A stretch of 64,000 nt of DNA from Bosea sp. ANAM02 (GCF_011764485.1 NZ_AP022848.1:1082001-1146000), one strand, 5' to 3'. Shown: positions 9,131 through 16,901, counted from the first letter of the stretch. Numbers and translations: made by a program. Notes: a model not told the origin generated them from the sequence alone.

Positions 9131-10165
9131 ATGAGCTTCAAGGTCGCAGTCGTCGGAGCAACCGGCAATGTAGGCCGCGAGATGCTGGACATTCTCGCCG
9201 AGCGTGCCTTCCCCGTCGGCGAGGTCGTGGCGCTTGCCTCTTCCCGTTCTGTCGGCACCGAGGTCTCCTTCGGCGACAAGACGCTGAAGTGCAAGGCTCT
9301 GGAGCATTACGATTTCTCCGATACCGATATCTGCCTGATGTCGGCGGGCGGCGATGTCTCGAAGGCCTGGTCGCCGAAGATCGGCGCGCAGGGCTGCGTC
9401 GTCATCGACAATTCCTCGGCCTTCCGCATGCATCCCGACGTGCCGCTGATCGTGCCCGAGGTGAACGCCGCCGCCGCTGCCGGCTTCACCAAGATGAACA
9501 TCATCGCCAACCCGAACTGCTCGACCGCGCAGCTCGTCGTGGCGCTGAAGCCACTGCACGACAAGTTCGGCATCAAGCGCGTCGTCGTCTCGACCTATCA
9601 GTCGGTTTCCGGCGCCGGCAAGGAAGGGATGGACGAATTGTTCAACCAGACCCGCGCCGTGTTCTCGGCCGGCGAGGTCACCACCAAGAAGTTCCCGAAG
9701 CGCATTTCCTTCAACCTCATCCCGCATATCGACGTCTTCATGGAGGACGGCTTTACCAAGGAAGAGTGGAAGATGGTGGTCGAGACCAAGAAGATCCTCG
9801 ACAAGAAGATCAAGCTGACCGCGACCTGCGTGCGCGTGCCGGTCTTCATCGGCCATTCCGAGAGCGTGAACATCGAGTGCGAGAAGCCGATCACCGCCGA
9901 CGAGGCGCGCGAGGTGCTGCGCACCGCTCCGGGCATCCTCGTGATCGACAAGCACGAGCCCGGCGGCTACATCACCCCGCACGAGGCGGCCGGCGAGGAC
10001 GCGACCTATATCTCGCGCATCCGCGAGGATGCGACCGTCGAGAACGGCCTCGCCTTCTGGTGCGTCTCGGACAACCTGCGCAAGGGCGCGGCGCTGAACG
10101 CGGTGCAGATCGCCGAGGTCCTGGTCAACCGCAAGCTGATCCAGCCGCGCAAGCAGGCCGCCTGA
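9131..10165 (+). CDS. asd: Aspartate-semialdehyde dehydrogenase
   Basis: 344 residues, the normal length. It reduces L-4-aspartyl phosphate to aspartate semialdehyde with NADPH in the cytosol, feeding lysine/diaminopimelate, threonine and methionine synthesis. The NADP site is VAVVGATGNVGREMLDIL at the N-terminus, the catalytic cysteine lies in NPNCSTAQ, and the substrate-binding region includes STYQSVSGAGKEGMDEL; the late His is in FIGHSESVNIE. ATG 9131 follows AAAGGATCACATC. The gene stands alone after a long leader. A GC-rich 9-base stem (10183-10206) follows the stop but has no U-tract. Confidence 0.97.
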   Translation: MSFKVAVVGATGNVGREMLDILAERAFPVGEVVALASSRSVGTEVSFGDKTLKCKALEHYDFSDTDICLMSAGGDVSKAWSPKIGAQGCVVIDNSSAFRMHPDVPLIVPEVNAAAAAGFTKMNIIANPNCSTAQLVVALKPLHDKFGIKRVVVSTYQSVSGAGKEGMDELFNQTRAVFSAGEVTTKKFPKRISFNLIPHIDVFMEDGFTKEEWKMVVETKKILDKKIKLTATCVRVPVFIGHSESVNIECEKPITADEAREVLRTAPGILVIDKHEPGGYITPHEAAGEDATYISRIREDATVENGLAFWCVSDNLRKGAALNAVQIAEVLVNRKLIQPRKQAA

Positions 10166-10280
10166 AGCAGACTGCGCTCCCAGCCCTGTCCGAAAGCCGG
10201 GCAGGGCCGCCGGCAACGCCCACGCGCATGGGCGGGCGACCGTCTTTGCGTGTGGCTATGCCGGGCAAACAGGCTAAGGC

Positions 10281-11243
10281 TTGAGCAGTCCCCGCGCGCG
10301 AACCAAGTCCTTGCCCCACGCCCCCCTTCCCGAACCACCGGTCGTTCCTCCGCAGGACGGCAGGACGCTGCGCATCGACAATTCCGCGCGCGGCATCGCG
10401 CTGCTGCTGCTCTCGTCGATCTTCATGTGCAGCGGCGACATCGCCTCCAAATATCTCGCGACGACCTTGCCGGCGCTCCAGATCACCTGGATGCGCTACG
10501 GCACTTTCGCCGCGATCATGCTCGTCACCATCAGCTTGACCGGCGGTTTCCGCAGGATGAGCACGCGCCGGCCCGGCCTGCAGGTGCTGCGGGCCCTGGG
10601 CGTGACCGTCTCCTCGATCCTGTTCGTGGCCGGGCTGCACGACCTGCCGATGGCGGATGCGACCGCGACCTCCTTCGTCTCGCCGCTCTTCGTGACGGCG
10701 CTTTCGATTCCCATCCTCGGCGAGATCGTCGGCTGGCGGCGCTGGCTCGCCACCACCGTCGGGCTGATCGGCGTGCTGGTCGTGGTGCGCCCGGGCGGCG
10801 AGGGCTTTCACGGCGCGTCGTTCTTCGTTCTCGGCTCGTCGTTCTTCTGGGCGTTCTCGCTGATCGTCACCCGGATGATGAGCCGCACCGAGATTCCGGT
10901 GGTGACGCTGGCCTATTCCGCCACGATCGGCTTCATCCTGCTGTCGCTGGCCGTGCCGTTCAGTTGGCAGGCGCTCGATCTCAAGGCGATCCTGATCGGC
11001 CTCTTCATCGGCGGCATCTCGACGATCGGGCATATCTTCCTGATCCAGGCGTTCCGCTATGCGGATGCCTCGCTGCTGGCGCCCTTCGCCTATTCGCAAC
11101 TCCTCTGGTCCTCGATCTTCGGCTATCTTGTCTTCGCGGCGATCCCGGATGTCTGGACCTATGTCGGCGCGGCGATCATCGCGGCCTCTGGCCTCTATAC
11201 CGCCCATCGCGAGCGCATCCGCGCCAGGCAGGTCGCTGGCTGA
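10281..11243 (+). CDS. EamA-domain DMT superfamily transporter
   Basis: 320 residues with about ten hydrophobic segments arranged as two EamA repeats, e.g. GIALLLLSSIFMCSGDIASK opening the first and GASFFVLGSSFFWAFSLIVT opening the second. DMT carriers of this size export amino acids or metabolites or import compounds such as S-adenosylmethionine; the substrate is not readable. The PMADATATSFVSPLFVTALS segment in the fourth helix is typical of the family. The start shown is TTG 10281, giving a Pro-rich 30-residue cytosolic lead before the conserved part; no strong ribosome site supports it, so the true start is uncertain. Confidence 0.85.
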   Translation: MSSPRARTKSLPHAPLPEPPVVPPQDGRTLRIDNSARGIALLLLSSIFMCSGDIASKYLATTLPALQITWMRYGTFAAIMLVTISLTGGFRRMSTRRPGLQVLRALGVTVSSILFVAGLHDLPMADATATSFVSPLFVTALSIPILGEIVGWRRWLATTVGLIGVLVVVRPGGEGFHGASFFVLGSSFFWAFSLIVTRMMSRTEIPVVTLAYSATIGFILLSLAVPFSWQALDLKAILIGLFIGGISTIGHIFLIQAFRYADASLLAPFAYSQLLWSSIFGYLVFAAIPDVWTYVGAAIIAASGLYTAHRERIRARQVAG

Positions 11244-11255
11244 CGGGAGCCCGCG

Positions 11256-11927
11256 TCAGGCGGTTGACTTCACGCCGTAGCGCGCCATGAACATCGCAAT
11301 GGCCTCGCTGACGACGCGGCGGATCTCGTCCTCGCTCGGGGGTGTGCGGACGGCGTTGAACAGGCGCGGTCGCGTCAGCGTCGACTGGCAGAGATCGATG
11401 AACTGGACGGCGGCCAGTTCGGTGTCCCCGATCGCGAGCTTGCCTTCGGCCACCATGCGGTCGAGATAGGCCGCGATCAGCCGGGAGCCCTGCATCGGCC
11501 CGTTCTCGTAGAAGCCGCGGCCGAGATCCGGCATCCGCTCGGCGACGCCGATGACGATGCGATGGGCGCTGACGGCGAACTCGGCATTGATCATGCGCGC
11601 TAGGCATTGGCCGAAATTGCCGAGCGCGCGGACCGGGTCGGAATCCTCGTTGAGCGCCTCGAAGGCGCCCCGCTTCTGCGCCTCGCGCTCGCGCTCGATC
11701 AGGGCGACGAAGAGATGTTCCTTGTCCTCGAAATAGACATAGAGCGTGCTCTTCGAGACATTCGCGGCGGCGGCGATGTCGCTCATGCTGGCGGCATCGA
11801 AGCCGCGCGCGGTGAAGACCTGATGCGCCCCGTCGAGAATCTGCCGCCGCTTGTCGGGATCGGTTCCGGCAATACGGTGATTGCGCGCGCCGCTCTTGAC
11901 GATGGCTTCAGTGGCTTTGGTCATCAT
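11256..11927 (-). CDS. TetR/AcrR family repressor of the adjacent efflux genes
   Basis: About 223 residues. The TetR helix-turn-helix is at the N-terminus (RRQILDGAHQVFTARGFDAA, then MSDIAAAANVSKSTLYVYF), followed by an all-helical ligand and dimer domain resembling the AcrR C-terminal family (YLDRMVAEGKLAIGD, FIDLCQSTL). It is divergent from the emrA-like gene, and the 140-base gap holds two near-identical 22-base palindromes, so autorepression and repression of the pump, relieved by a toxic ligand, is the expected circuit. Two adjacent ATGs (11927, 11924) and one at 11954 are possible starts; none has a strong Shine-Dalgarno. Confidence 0.9.
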   Translation of the reverse strand: MMTKATEAIVKSGARNHRIAGTDPDKRRQILDGAHQVFTARGFDAASMSDIAAAANVSKSTLYVYFEDKEHLFVALIEREREAQKRGAFEALNEDSDPVRALGNFGQCLARMINAEFAVSAHRIVIGVAERMPDLGRGFYENGPMQGSRLIAAYLDRMVAEGKLAIGDTELAAVQFIDLCQSTLTRPRLFNAVRTPPSEDEIRRVVSEAIAMFMARYGVKSTA

Positions 11928-11965
11928 TCCCTGGCGGAGGCCTGCTCCGCGCATGCTGCAAAAAG

Positions 11966-11987
11966 AATCGAACCAATCGGTTCGATT
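11966..11987. promoter_or_regulatory. TetR-type operator 1
   Basis: Perfect inverted repeat AATCGAACC-AATC-GGTTCGATT. It lies 39 bases upstream of the TetR start, so binding here should block the repressor's own promoter. Confidence 0.75.
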
Positions 11988-12026
11988 TGACTTGATATGC
12001 ATCAAGCCTCGCGCTATTTCAAGCGC

Positions 12027-12048
12027 AATCGAACCGGTTGGTTCGAAT
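12027..12048. promoter_or_regulatory. TetR-type operator 2
   Basis: AATCGAACC-GGTT-GGTTCGAAT, the same half-sites as operator 1 with one imperfect end, 20 bases before the emrA-like ATG. The centres of the two sites are about 61 bases apart. Confidence 0.75.
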
Positions 12049-12067
12049 TGATATGCAGGACGCTCAA

Positions 12068-13270
12068 ATGTCTGCTGACACCGCCATCGAACATCGTCGC
12101 GACCGGCTGAAGCTGGTCGATGCCAGGGCCGAAACCGCCCAACCCGCGGCCGAGCCCGCCACCGCCCGCGATGCGCAGGCGAAGAATGCACCGCCCGAAG
12201 CCGCCGAGGCCAAGGCCAGATCCGGAAAGAGCCCGCTGAAGCGCGGTGCGCTGCTCGTCGTGGGCGCGGCCGTCGTCGGCGCCGGGCTCTGGTACGGCGT
12301 CGACTGGTGGCGCAATGGCCGCTTCATCGTCTCGACCGACGATGCCTATGTCGGCGCCGAGATGGCGACCGTTTCGGCCAAGCTCTCCGCCAATGTCGCC
12401 TCCGTCTCGGTGCGCCAGAACCACGAGGTCAAGGCCGGGCAGCCGCTCGTCACGCTCGACGACGGCGACTGGCGGATCGCGCTCGACAGCGCCCGCGCCA
12501 AGACCGCGACGGCGCAGGCGACGCTGGCGCGCATCGACAGCCAGGTCGAGGCGGCGCGTGCCGCGCAAGCCCAGGCCCAGGCGCAGCAGAATTCGGCGGA
12601 AGCCGCGGTGACGCGCACGGCCGCCGATTTCGACCGCGCCAGCAGTCTCGCCGCCAAATCCTATGGCTCGCAGGCGACGCTCGATGCCGCGACCGCGGCG
12701 CGCGACCAGGCGATCGCGTCGCTTGCGAGCGCCAAGGCGGGCGTCGTGCAGGCGCAGGCCAATATCAAGGTGCTGGAGGCCCAGCGCATCGAGGCCGCCC
12801 GCCAGATCGACGAGCTCAAGGTCGCCGAGAAAAAAGCCGAGCGCGATCTCTCCTTCATGAAGATCGCGGCGCCGATCGACGGCGTCGTCGCCAATACCAA
12901 TGTCCAGATCGGCGATCTCGTCGGTGCGGGCAAGCGCCTGATGTCGATCGTTCCGCTCGACCAGGTCTATGTCGACGCCAATTTCAAGGAGACGCAGGTC
13001 GGGCCGCTGAAGACCGGCGACAAGGCGAGCATCACCGTCGATGCGCTGCCGGGGCAGGTCTTCCACGGCACGGTCAGCGGCATTGCCGGCGGCACGGGTT
13101 CGGTCTTCACGCTGCTGCCGCCCGACAACGCGACCGGCAACTTCACCAAGATCGTGCAGCGCGTGCCTGTGCGGATCATGCTCGACAAGGATGCGACGGC
13201 GAAGCATGTGCTGCGGCCGGGCATGTCGGTCGTGGTCTCGATCGACCCGCGGCCGGCCGGCGAGCGCTGA
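12068..13270 (+). CDS. emrA: HlyD/EmrA-family efflux membrane fusion protein
   Basis: 400 residues. A cytosolic N-terminus (about 55 residues, Ala/Lys-rich) precedes one membrane span (GALLVVGAAVVGAGLWYGVD), then the biotinyl-lipoyl half FIVSTDDAYVGAEMATVSAK, a long coiled-coil hairpin rich in Ala/Gln (about 135-245), the second lipoyl half (IAAPIDGVVANTNVQIGDLV) and beta-barrel (VYVDANFKETQVGPLKTGDK). It links an inner-membrane MFS pump to an outer-membrane channel in the periplasm. ATG 12068 is chosen because CAGGA lies seven bases upstream; ATG 12053 and GTG 12038 in frame are alternatives. The pump gene follows after repeat B3. No TolC-like gene is present. Confidence 0.92.
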   Translation: MSADTAIEHRRDRLKLVDARAETAQPAAEPATARDAQAKNAPPEAAEAKARSGKSPLKRGALLVVGAAVVGAGLWYGVDWWRNGRFIVSTDDAYVGAEMATVSAKLSANVASVSVRQNHEVKAGQPLVTLDDGDWRIALDSARAKTATAQATLARIDSQVEAARAAQAQAQAQQNSAEAAVTRTAADFDRASSLAAKSYGSQATLDAATAARDQAIASLASAKAGVVQAQANIKVLEAQRIEAARQIDELKVAEKKAERDLSFMKIAAPIDGVVANTNVQIGDLVGAGKRLMSIVPLDQVYVDANFKETQVGPLKTGDKASITVDALPGQVFHGTVSGIAGGTGSVFTLLPPDNATGNFTKIVQRVPVRIMLDKDATAKHVLRPGMSVVVSIDPRPAGER

Positions 13271-13306
13271 TGAAGCGGAATTAGTGAAGTGCCATCGATG
13301 AAGCGG

Positions 13307-13463
13307 GTCATCCCGCACGCGCTGCGGCACGAAGTGCTGCTGCGCAAATGCGGGACCGCAGGACGCGTTATTGCCGGCTCCCGCCGTTGTGAGGGCGCCT
13401 TTTTCTGATGACGGTCCCGTGTCTGCGCAGCAGCACTTCGTGCCGCAGCGCGCACGGGAAGAC
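13307..13463. repeat. Palindromic intergenic repeat, family B copy 3
   Basis: Starts GTCATCCCGCACGCGCTGCG and ends GCGCACGGGAAGAC, the last motif mutated from GGGATGAC. It separates emrA-like from emrB-like genes, so its folded RNA would lie inside a shared transcript and could set the ratio of the two proteins. Confidence 0.85.
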
Positions 13464-13487
13464 AGCCCCGAGGAAAGGTAGGCCGCC

Positions 13488-15077
13488 ATGGCCACCGCGA
13501 CCCTGAATGCGCCGGCGGGAGCGCCGCTGGCATCGGACGCCATCCCGCTTCGCCGCATCCTCGCCTTCATGGCGATGGTCTTCGGCATGTTCATGGCGAT
13601 CCTCGACATCCAGATCGTCTCGGCCTCGCTGGCGGAGATCCAGGCCGGCCTGTCGGCCTCGTCCGACGAGGTGGCCTGGGTTCAGACCGCCTATCTGATC
13701 GCCGAAGTCATCATGATCCCGCTCTCCGGCTATCTCAGCCGGGCGTTGTCGACGCGCGTGTTCTTCTCGATCGCAGCGGCGGGCTTCACCGTCTCGAGCG
13801 TGCTCTGCGCCCAGGCGACCTCGATCAACGAGATGATCCTGTGGCGGGCGGTGCAGGGCTTCATCGGCGGCGGCATGATTCCCGGCGTCTTCGCGGCCGC
13901 CTTCACCATCTTCCCGCCCTCGAAGCGGCCGGTGATCTCGCCGCTGATCGGGCTCGTCGCGACGCTGGCGCCGACCATCGGCCCGACCGTCGGCGGCTAT
14001 CTCAGCCATGCCTTCTCCTGGCACTGGCTTTTCCTCGTCAATGTCGTGCCCGGCATCGGGGTCACCATCGCGGCCTGGACGCTGATCGATTTCGACAAGC
14101 CCGATCACAGCCTGATCAAGCGCTTCGACTGGCTGGGGCTCGGCGCCATGGCGGCCTTCCTCGGCAGCCTCGAATACGTGCTGGAGGAGGGGACGCGGCT
14201 CGACTGGTTCCAGAGCCACGAGATCGTGTTCTTCTCGGTCGTGATGATCGTCGGCGCGGTGCTGTTCTTCTGGCGGGCGCTGACGCGGGACGATCCGCTG
14301 GTCGATCTCTATGCCTTCAGGAACCGCAACTTCGCCTTCGGCTCGCTGTTCTCCTTCACCATGGGCATAGGCCTCTACGGGCTGACCTATCTCTATCCGG
14401 TCTATCTCGGGCGCATCCGCGGCTATGACGCGCTGATGATCGGCGAGACGATGTTCGTGACCGGCCTGTGCATGTTCTTCACAGCGCCGATTGCGGGGCG
14501 GCTCTCGGCCAAGCTCGATCCGCGCGTGATGATGATGATCGGCTTCGGCGGCTTCGCGGTTGGCACCTGGTGGGCCTCCTTCATCACGTCGGACTGGGAT
14601 TTCTACGAGCTGATGGTTCCGCAGATCCTGCGCGGCTGCTCGCTGATGCTGTGCATGGTGCCGATCAACAATGTCGCGCTGGGCTCGCTGCCGCCGCAGC
14701 AGCTCAAGAATGCGTCGGGCCTTTATAATCTCACGCGCAATCTCGGCGGCGCGGTCGGGCTCGCGATCATCAACACGCTGCTGAACACCCGCACCGACCT
14801 GCACATCACCCGGTTGCACGAAATGGTCGTCGCCGGGCGGCAAGTGGCGGAAGAGGCGCTCGCCAACACGGCACAACGCTTCATCGACCATGGCGATGCG
14901 GCGCAGACGATGGCGCTCGCCCTCATCAACCAGCGCGTCCACAAGCAGGCGCTGGTGATGGCCTTCGGCGATGTCTTCCTCGGCCTGACCGTGATCTTCG
15001 GAAGCCTGGTCGTGCTGTCTCTGTTCCTGCGCAAGCCGCCGAAACCGGTCGCAGGCGCGGGCGGTGGTGGTCACTAG
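13488..15077 (+). CDS. emrB: DHA2-family MFS multidrug efflux transporter, EmrB/QacA type
   Basis: 529 residues with 14 predicted membrane spans, the DHA2 size. Family signatures are MFGMFMAILDIQIVSASLAE in helix 1 (motif D1), a WVQTAYLIAEVIMIPLSGYL segment in helix 2, RAVQGFIGGGMIPGVF, and the antiporter motif C region LVATLAPTIGPTVGGYLS in helix 5. It should expel hydrophobic drugs by proton antiport, working with the fusion protein upstream. ATG 13488 follows AGGAAAGG. It is likely co-transcribed with emrA-like gene under TetR control despite the 217-base gap carrying repeat B3. Confidence 0.93.
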   Translation: MATATLNAPAGAPLASDAIPLRRILAFMAMVFGMFMAILDIQIVSASLAEIQAGLSASSDEVAWVQTAYLIAEVIMIPLSGYLSRALSTRVFFSIAAAGFTVSSVLCAQATSINEMILWRAVQGFIGGGMIPGVFAAAFTIFPPSKRPVISPLIGLVATLAPTIGPTVGGYLSHAFSWHWLFLVNVVPGIGVTIAAWTLIDFDKPDHSLIKRFDWLGLGAMAAFLGSLEYVLEEGTRLDWFQSHEIVFFSVVMIVGAVLFFWRALTRDDPLVDLYAFRNRNFAFGSLFSFTMGIGLYGLTYLYPVYLGRIRGYDALMIGETMFVTGLCMFFTAPIAGRLSAKLDPRVMMMIGFGGFAVGTWWASFITSDWDFYELMVPQILRGCSLMLCMVPINNVALGSLPPQQLKNASGLYNLTRNLGGAVGLAIINTLLNTRTDLHITRLHEMVVAGRQVAEEALANTAQRFIDHGDAAQTMALALINQRVHKQALVMAFGDVFLGLTVIFGSLVVLSLFLRKPPKPVAGAGGGGH

Positions 15078-15192
15078 GGCGCCTCCACCCTCGGCATCCG
15101 GTGGAGCCGGTGCCATGCGACTGGAGCGCAATACCGGCGCCATGCTCACGCGGTCGTGCTGTGGACGCTACCCGATGCCGCAGCCGCGAAGA

Positions 15193-15222
15193 TTGACATC
15201 TGCGTGGGGGTTTGCCAAAAAT
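15193..15222 (+). promoter_or_regulatory. Candidate irr promoter
   Basis: TTGACA at 15193-15198 followed after 18 bases by AAAAAT at 15217-15222, a good -35 with a weak -10. The two palindromes listed next overlap or follow it. Confidence 0.4.
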
Positions 15223-15227
15223 GGCAA
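15212..15227. promoter_or_regulatory. Palindrome TTGCCA-N4-TGGCAA in the irr promoter
   Basis: A perfect 6-base inverted repeat around AAAA, overlapping the putative -10. It is unlike the ICE-like element beside it, so it may bind a second regulator. Confidence 0.45.
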
Positions 15228-15235
15228 TAATATCA

Positions 15236-15260
15236 GTAGTTTAGAGGATTTCTAAACTAC
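15236..15260. promoter_or_regulatory. ICE-like iron control element upstream of irr
   Basis: Perfect 10-base inverted repeat GTAGTTTAGA-GGATT-TCTAAACTAC. The core TTTAGA...TCTAAA matches the rhizobial ICE motif recognised by Irr, as I recall it. It lies 34 bases before irr, so autoregulation is likely. The core spacing TTAG-N7-CTAA is shared with the element before bfr. Confidence 0.7.
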
Positions 15261-15293
15261 GCTGCCGAGGTTCGGCGTGTGGAAGGCGTTACA

Positions 15294-15827
15294 ATGAGCG
15301 TTCTGGCGAGCAAGGATCACGATCACAAGCCCGTGGCGGGCGATCATATCCCGTGGCCGCAGAAAAACCCGACGAGCTGCCCGATCAATGCCGTGAAGGC
15401 GCGATTGCGGACGGCGGGCCTCAGGCCCACGCGTCAACGCATGGCTCTGGGCTGGCTGCTCTTCGCCAAGGGCGACCGGCATGTCAGCGCCGAGATGCTC
15501 TATGAGGAAGCGCTGCGGGCGCGCGAGCCGCTCTCGCTGGCGACCGTCTACAACACCCTGCGTCAGTTCTCGGAAGCCGGCCTGCTGCGCCAGGTCTCGG
15601 TCTCTGGTCCGAAGACTTTCTTCGACACCAACGTCTCGGAGCACCATCATTTCTATAATGAGGACGACGAGACCGTCACCGACATTCCGGGCTCGATGAT
15701 CCAGGTCGCCGGTCTGCCGGATGCGCCGGAAGGCATGGTGATCTCGTCGGTCGAGGTCATCGTCCGCCTGCGCAGCGCCGATGGCGAGGAGATCGAGACC
15801 ACGCGGGTGGTGGGCCACCACGCGTGA
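15294..15827 (+). CDS. irr: Iron response regulator Irr (Fur superfamily)
   Basis: 177 residues. Irr is the heme-responsive transcription factor of Rhizobiales that replaces Fur: when iron is short it represses heme, Fe-S and storage genes. Family marks are GLRPTRQRMALGWLLFAKG and SLATVYNTLRQFSEAGLLRQ (winged helix), FFDTNVSEHHHFYNEDD with the HHH heme/metal site, and a C-terminal dimer domain. Residues 29-30 are Cys-Pro (TSCPINAV), aligned with the heme regulatory motif of the Bradyrhizobium protein, though the following WHD is absent. ATG 15294 has GGAAGG upstream. It overlaps the bfd start by 4 bases (GTGA). About 15 extra residues follow the usual C-terminus. Confidence 0.95.
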   Translation: MSVLASKDHDHKPVAGDHIPWPQKNPTSCPINAVKARLRTAGLRPTRQRMALGWLLFAKGDRHVSAEMLYEEALRAREPLSLATVYNTLRQFSEAGLLRQVSVSGPKTFFDTNVSEHHHFYNEDDETVTDIPGSMIQVAGLPDAPEGMVISSVEVIVRLRSADGEEIETTRVVGHHA

Positions 15828-16111
15828 TCGTCTGCTCCTGCAACGTTCTGTCCTGCGGCCAGATCAAGGGCACCATCGCTGCCGATGGCAGCGGCCCCCG
15901 GACGGCCGGTGAGGTTTATGACTGCCTGGGCTGCAGCCCGGATTGTGGACGTTGTGCGCGTGAGGTCAGGGCGCTTCTGGCGGAGGCCCGCGCGGTCTGC
16001 GCGACGCAATGCGGTAGCTGCGCCAGCCGCGAGGTCGAGTGCGCGGTGCATGTTTCGGTCAGCATCATGCTCGACGGGATCGCGCTGAACGACGAGAGCG
16101 TCGCGGCCTGA
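15824..16111 (+). CDS. bfd: Bacterioferritin-associated ferredoxin-like [2Fe-2S] protein, Cys-rich
   Basis: 95 residues. Bfd is a [2Fe-2S] protein that passes electrons to the bacterioferritin heme to release stored iron. The cluster ligands expected from the family are Cys4, Cys6 (MIVCSCNVLS) and Cys41, Cys44 (DCGRCAREVR). It is longer than E. coli Bfd (64 aa) and has eleven cysteines in all, including CLGC before the ligand pair and CATQCGSC plus one more after it, which could bind another metal. It starts with GTG at 15824 overlapping the irr stop, so translation is coupled to irr. bfr follows in its own unit. Confidence 0.85.
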   Translation: MIVCSCNVLSCGQIKGTIAADGSGPRTAGEVYDCLGCSPDCGRCAREVRALLAEARAVCATQCGSCASREVECAVHVSVSIMLDGIALNDESVAA

Positions 16112-16190
16112 AGCCGATGCTTCGTTTGCGCTTCGATCAAAAGTGCCAGGGCCGCTTTTTTACCTCTTCACTTCAGAAAGGTGCGTGTCT

Positions 16191-16211
16191 ACATTAGGAT
16201 CATTCTAATGT
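16191..16211. promoter_or_regulatory. ICE-like element upstream of bfr
   Basis: Perfect 7-base inverted repeat ACATTAG-GATCATT-CTAATGT, 19 bases before the bfr ATG. Core TTAG-N7-CTAA has the same spacing as the irr element, so Irr repression of bfr under low iron is the natural reading. Confidence 0.65.
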
Positions 16212-16230
16212 GGATTGCGGAGGGCACGCC

Positions 16231-16725
16231 ATGAAGGGCGACAAGAAGGTCATCGAATATCTCAACAAGGGGCTGCGCTCCGAGCTCACCGCCATCAACC
16301 AGTACTGGCTGCATTACCGCATGCTGGACAACTGGGGCCTGAAGGAGATGGCCAAGACCTGGAAAAAGGAATCGATCGAGGAGATGGTCCATGCCGACCG
16401 TTTCGTCGACCGCATCCTTTTCCTCGAAGGCTTCCCGAATCTGCAGACGCTCGACCAACTCCGCATCGGCGAGACGGTTAAGGAAGTGATCGAGTGCGAT
16501 CTCAAGGCCGAGATCGAGGCCCGTTCGCTCTATCAGGAGGCGGCGAAGTATTGCCGCGAGGTCGGCGACTACCCGTCCGAAGACCTGTTCAAGGCCCTGA
16601 TGAAGGACGAGGAAGGTCATATCGACTTCCTCGAAACGCAGCTCGATCTGATCGGGCGCGTCGGCATCGAGCTCTACACTCAGAAGCATATCGGCGGCCT
16701 TGAAGGCGACGATCACGACCATTGA
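16231..16725 (+). CDS. bfr: Bacterioferritin
   Basis: 164 residues, a standard 24-mer iron-storage ferritin with heme. Ferroxidase ligands are visible in [12 protein letters not shown] (Glu18), [10 protein letters not shown] (Glu51 and His54 equivalents; Met52 is the heme ligand), [10 protein letters not shown] (Glu94) and [12 protein letters not shown] (Glu127, His130). The N-terminus [15 protein letters not shown] is classical. ATG 16231 follows GGAGGGCACGCC. The upstream ICE-like palindrome would lie over or just after its promoter. It works with Bfd encoded just upstream: Bfr stores iron and Bfd reduces it for release. Confidence 0.97.
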   Translation: MKGDKKVIEYLNKGLRSELTAINQYWLHYRMLDNWGLKEMAKTWKKESIEEMVHADRFVDRILFLEGFPNLQTLDQLRIGETVKEVIECDLKAEIEARSLYQEAAKYCREVGDYPSEDLFKALMKDEEGHIDFLETQLDLIGRVGIELYTQKHIGGLEGDDHDH

Positions 16726-16807
16726 CTAGGGTTGGACGTGCTCTGACTTGGCGGGCACTTCCCCAAGGAGCTGCCAAGTCGGGTTGTCTCTGCGACGACG
16801 CCTCAGC

Positions 16808-16901
16808 GTCATCCCGGGCCTGCCCCGGGATCCATCGAAGGGCTCCCGAACTCTACGATGGATCCCGGATCGGCGCTGCTGCGCAGCTTGTCCGGGATGA
16901 C
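16808..16901. repeat. Palindromic intergenic repeat, family A copy 3
   Basis: Starts GTCATCCCGGGCCTGCCCCG and ends TTGTCCGGGATGAC. An additional imperfect hairpin (GACTTGGC 16745-16752 with GCCAAGTC 16773-16780) precedes it, directly after bfr. Confidence 0.8.

Noticed and set aside
10183..10206. Terminator for asd from the 9-base stem after its stop
   Set aside because: The stem includes one wobble pair and has no U-tract; it is noted only in the asd entry.
10125..11207. 360-codon leftward frame opposite the DMT transporter
   Set aside because: Low-complexity Arg/Asp/Glu/Gln-rich translation typical of an antisense shadow; the transporter reads through with ten hydrophobic helices.
16745..16780. 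Terminator for bfr from GACTTGGC...GCCAAGTC
   Set aside because: The loop is 20 bases and no U-tract follows, so I do not call it a terminator.
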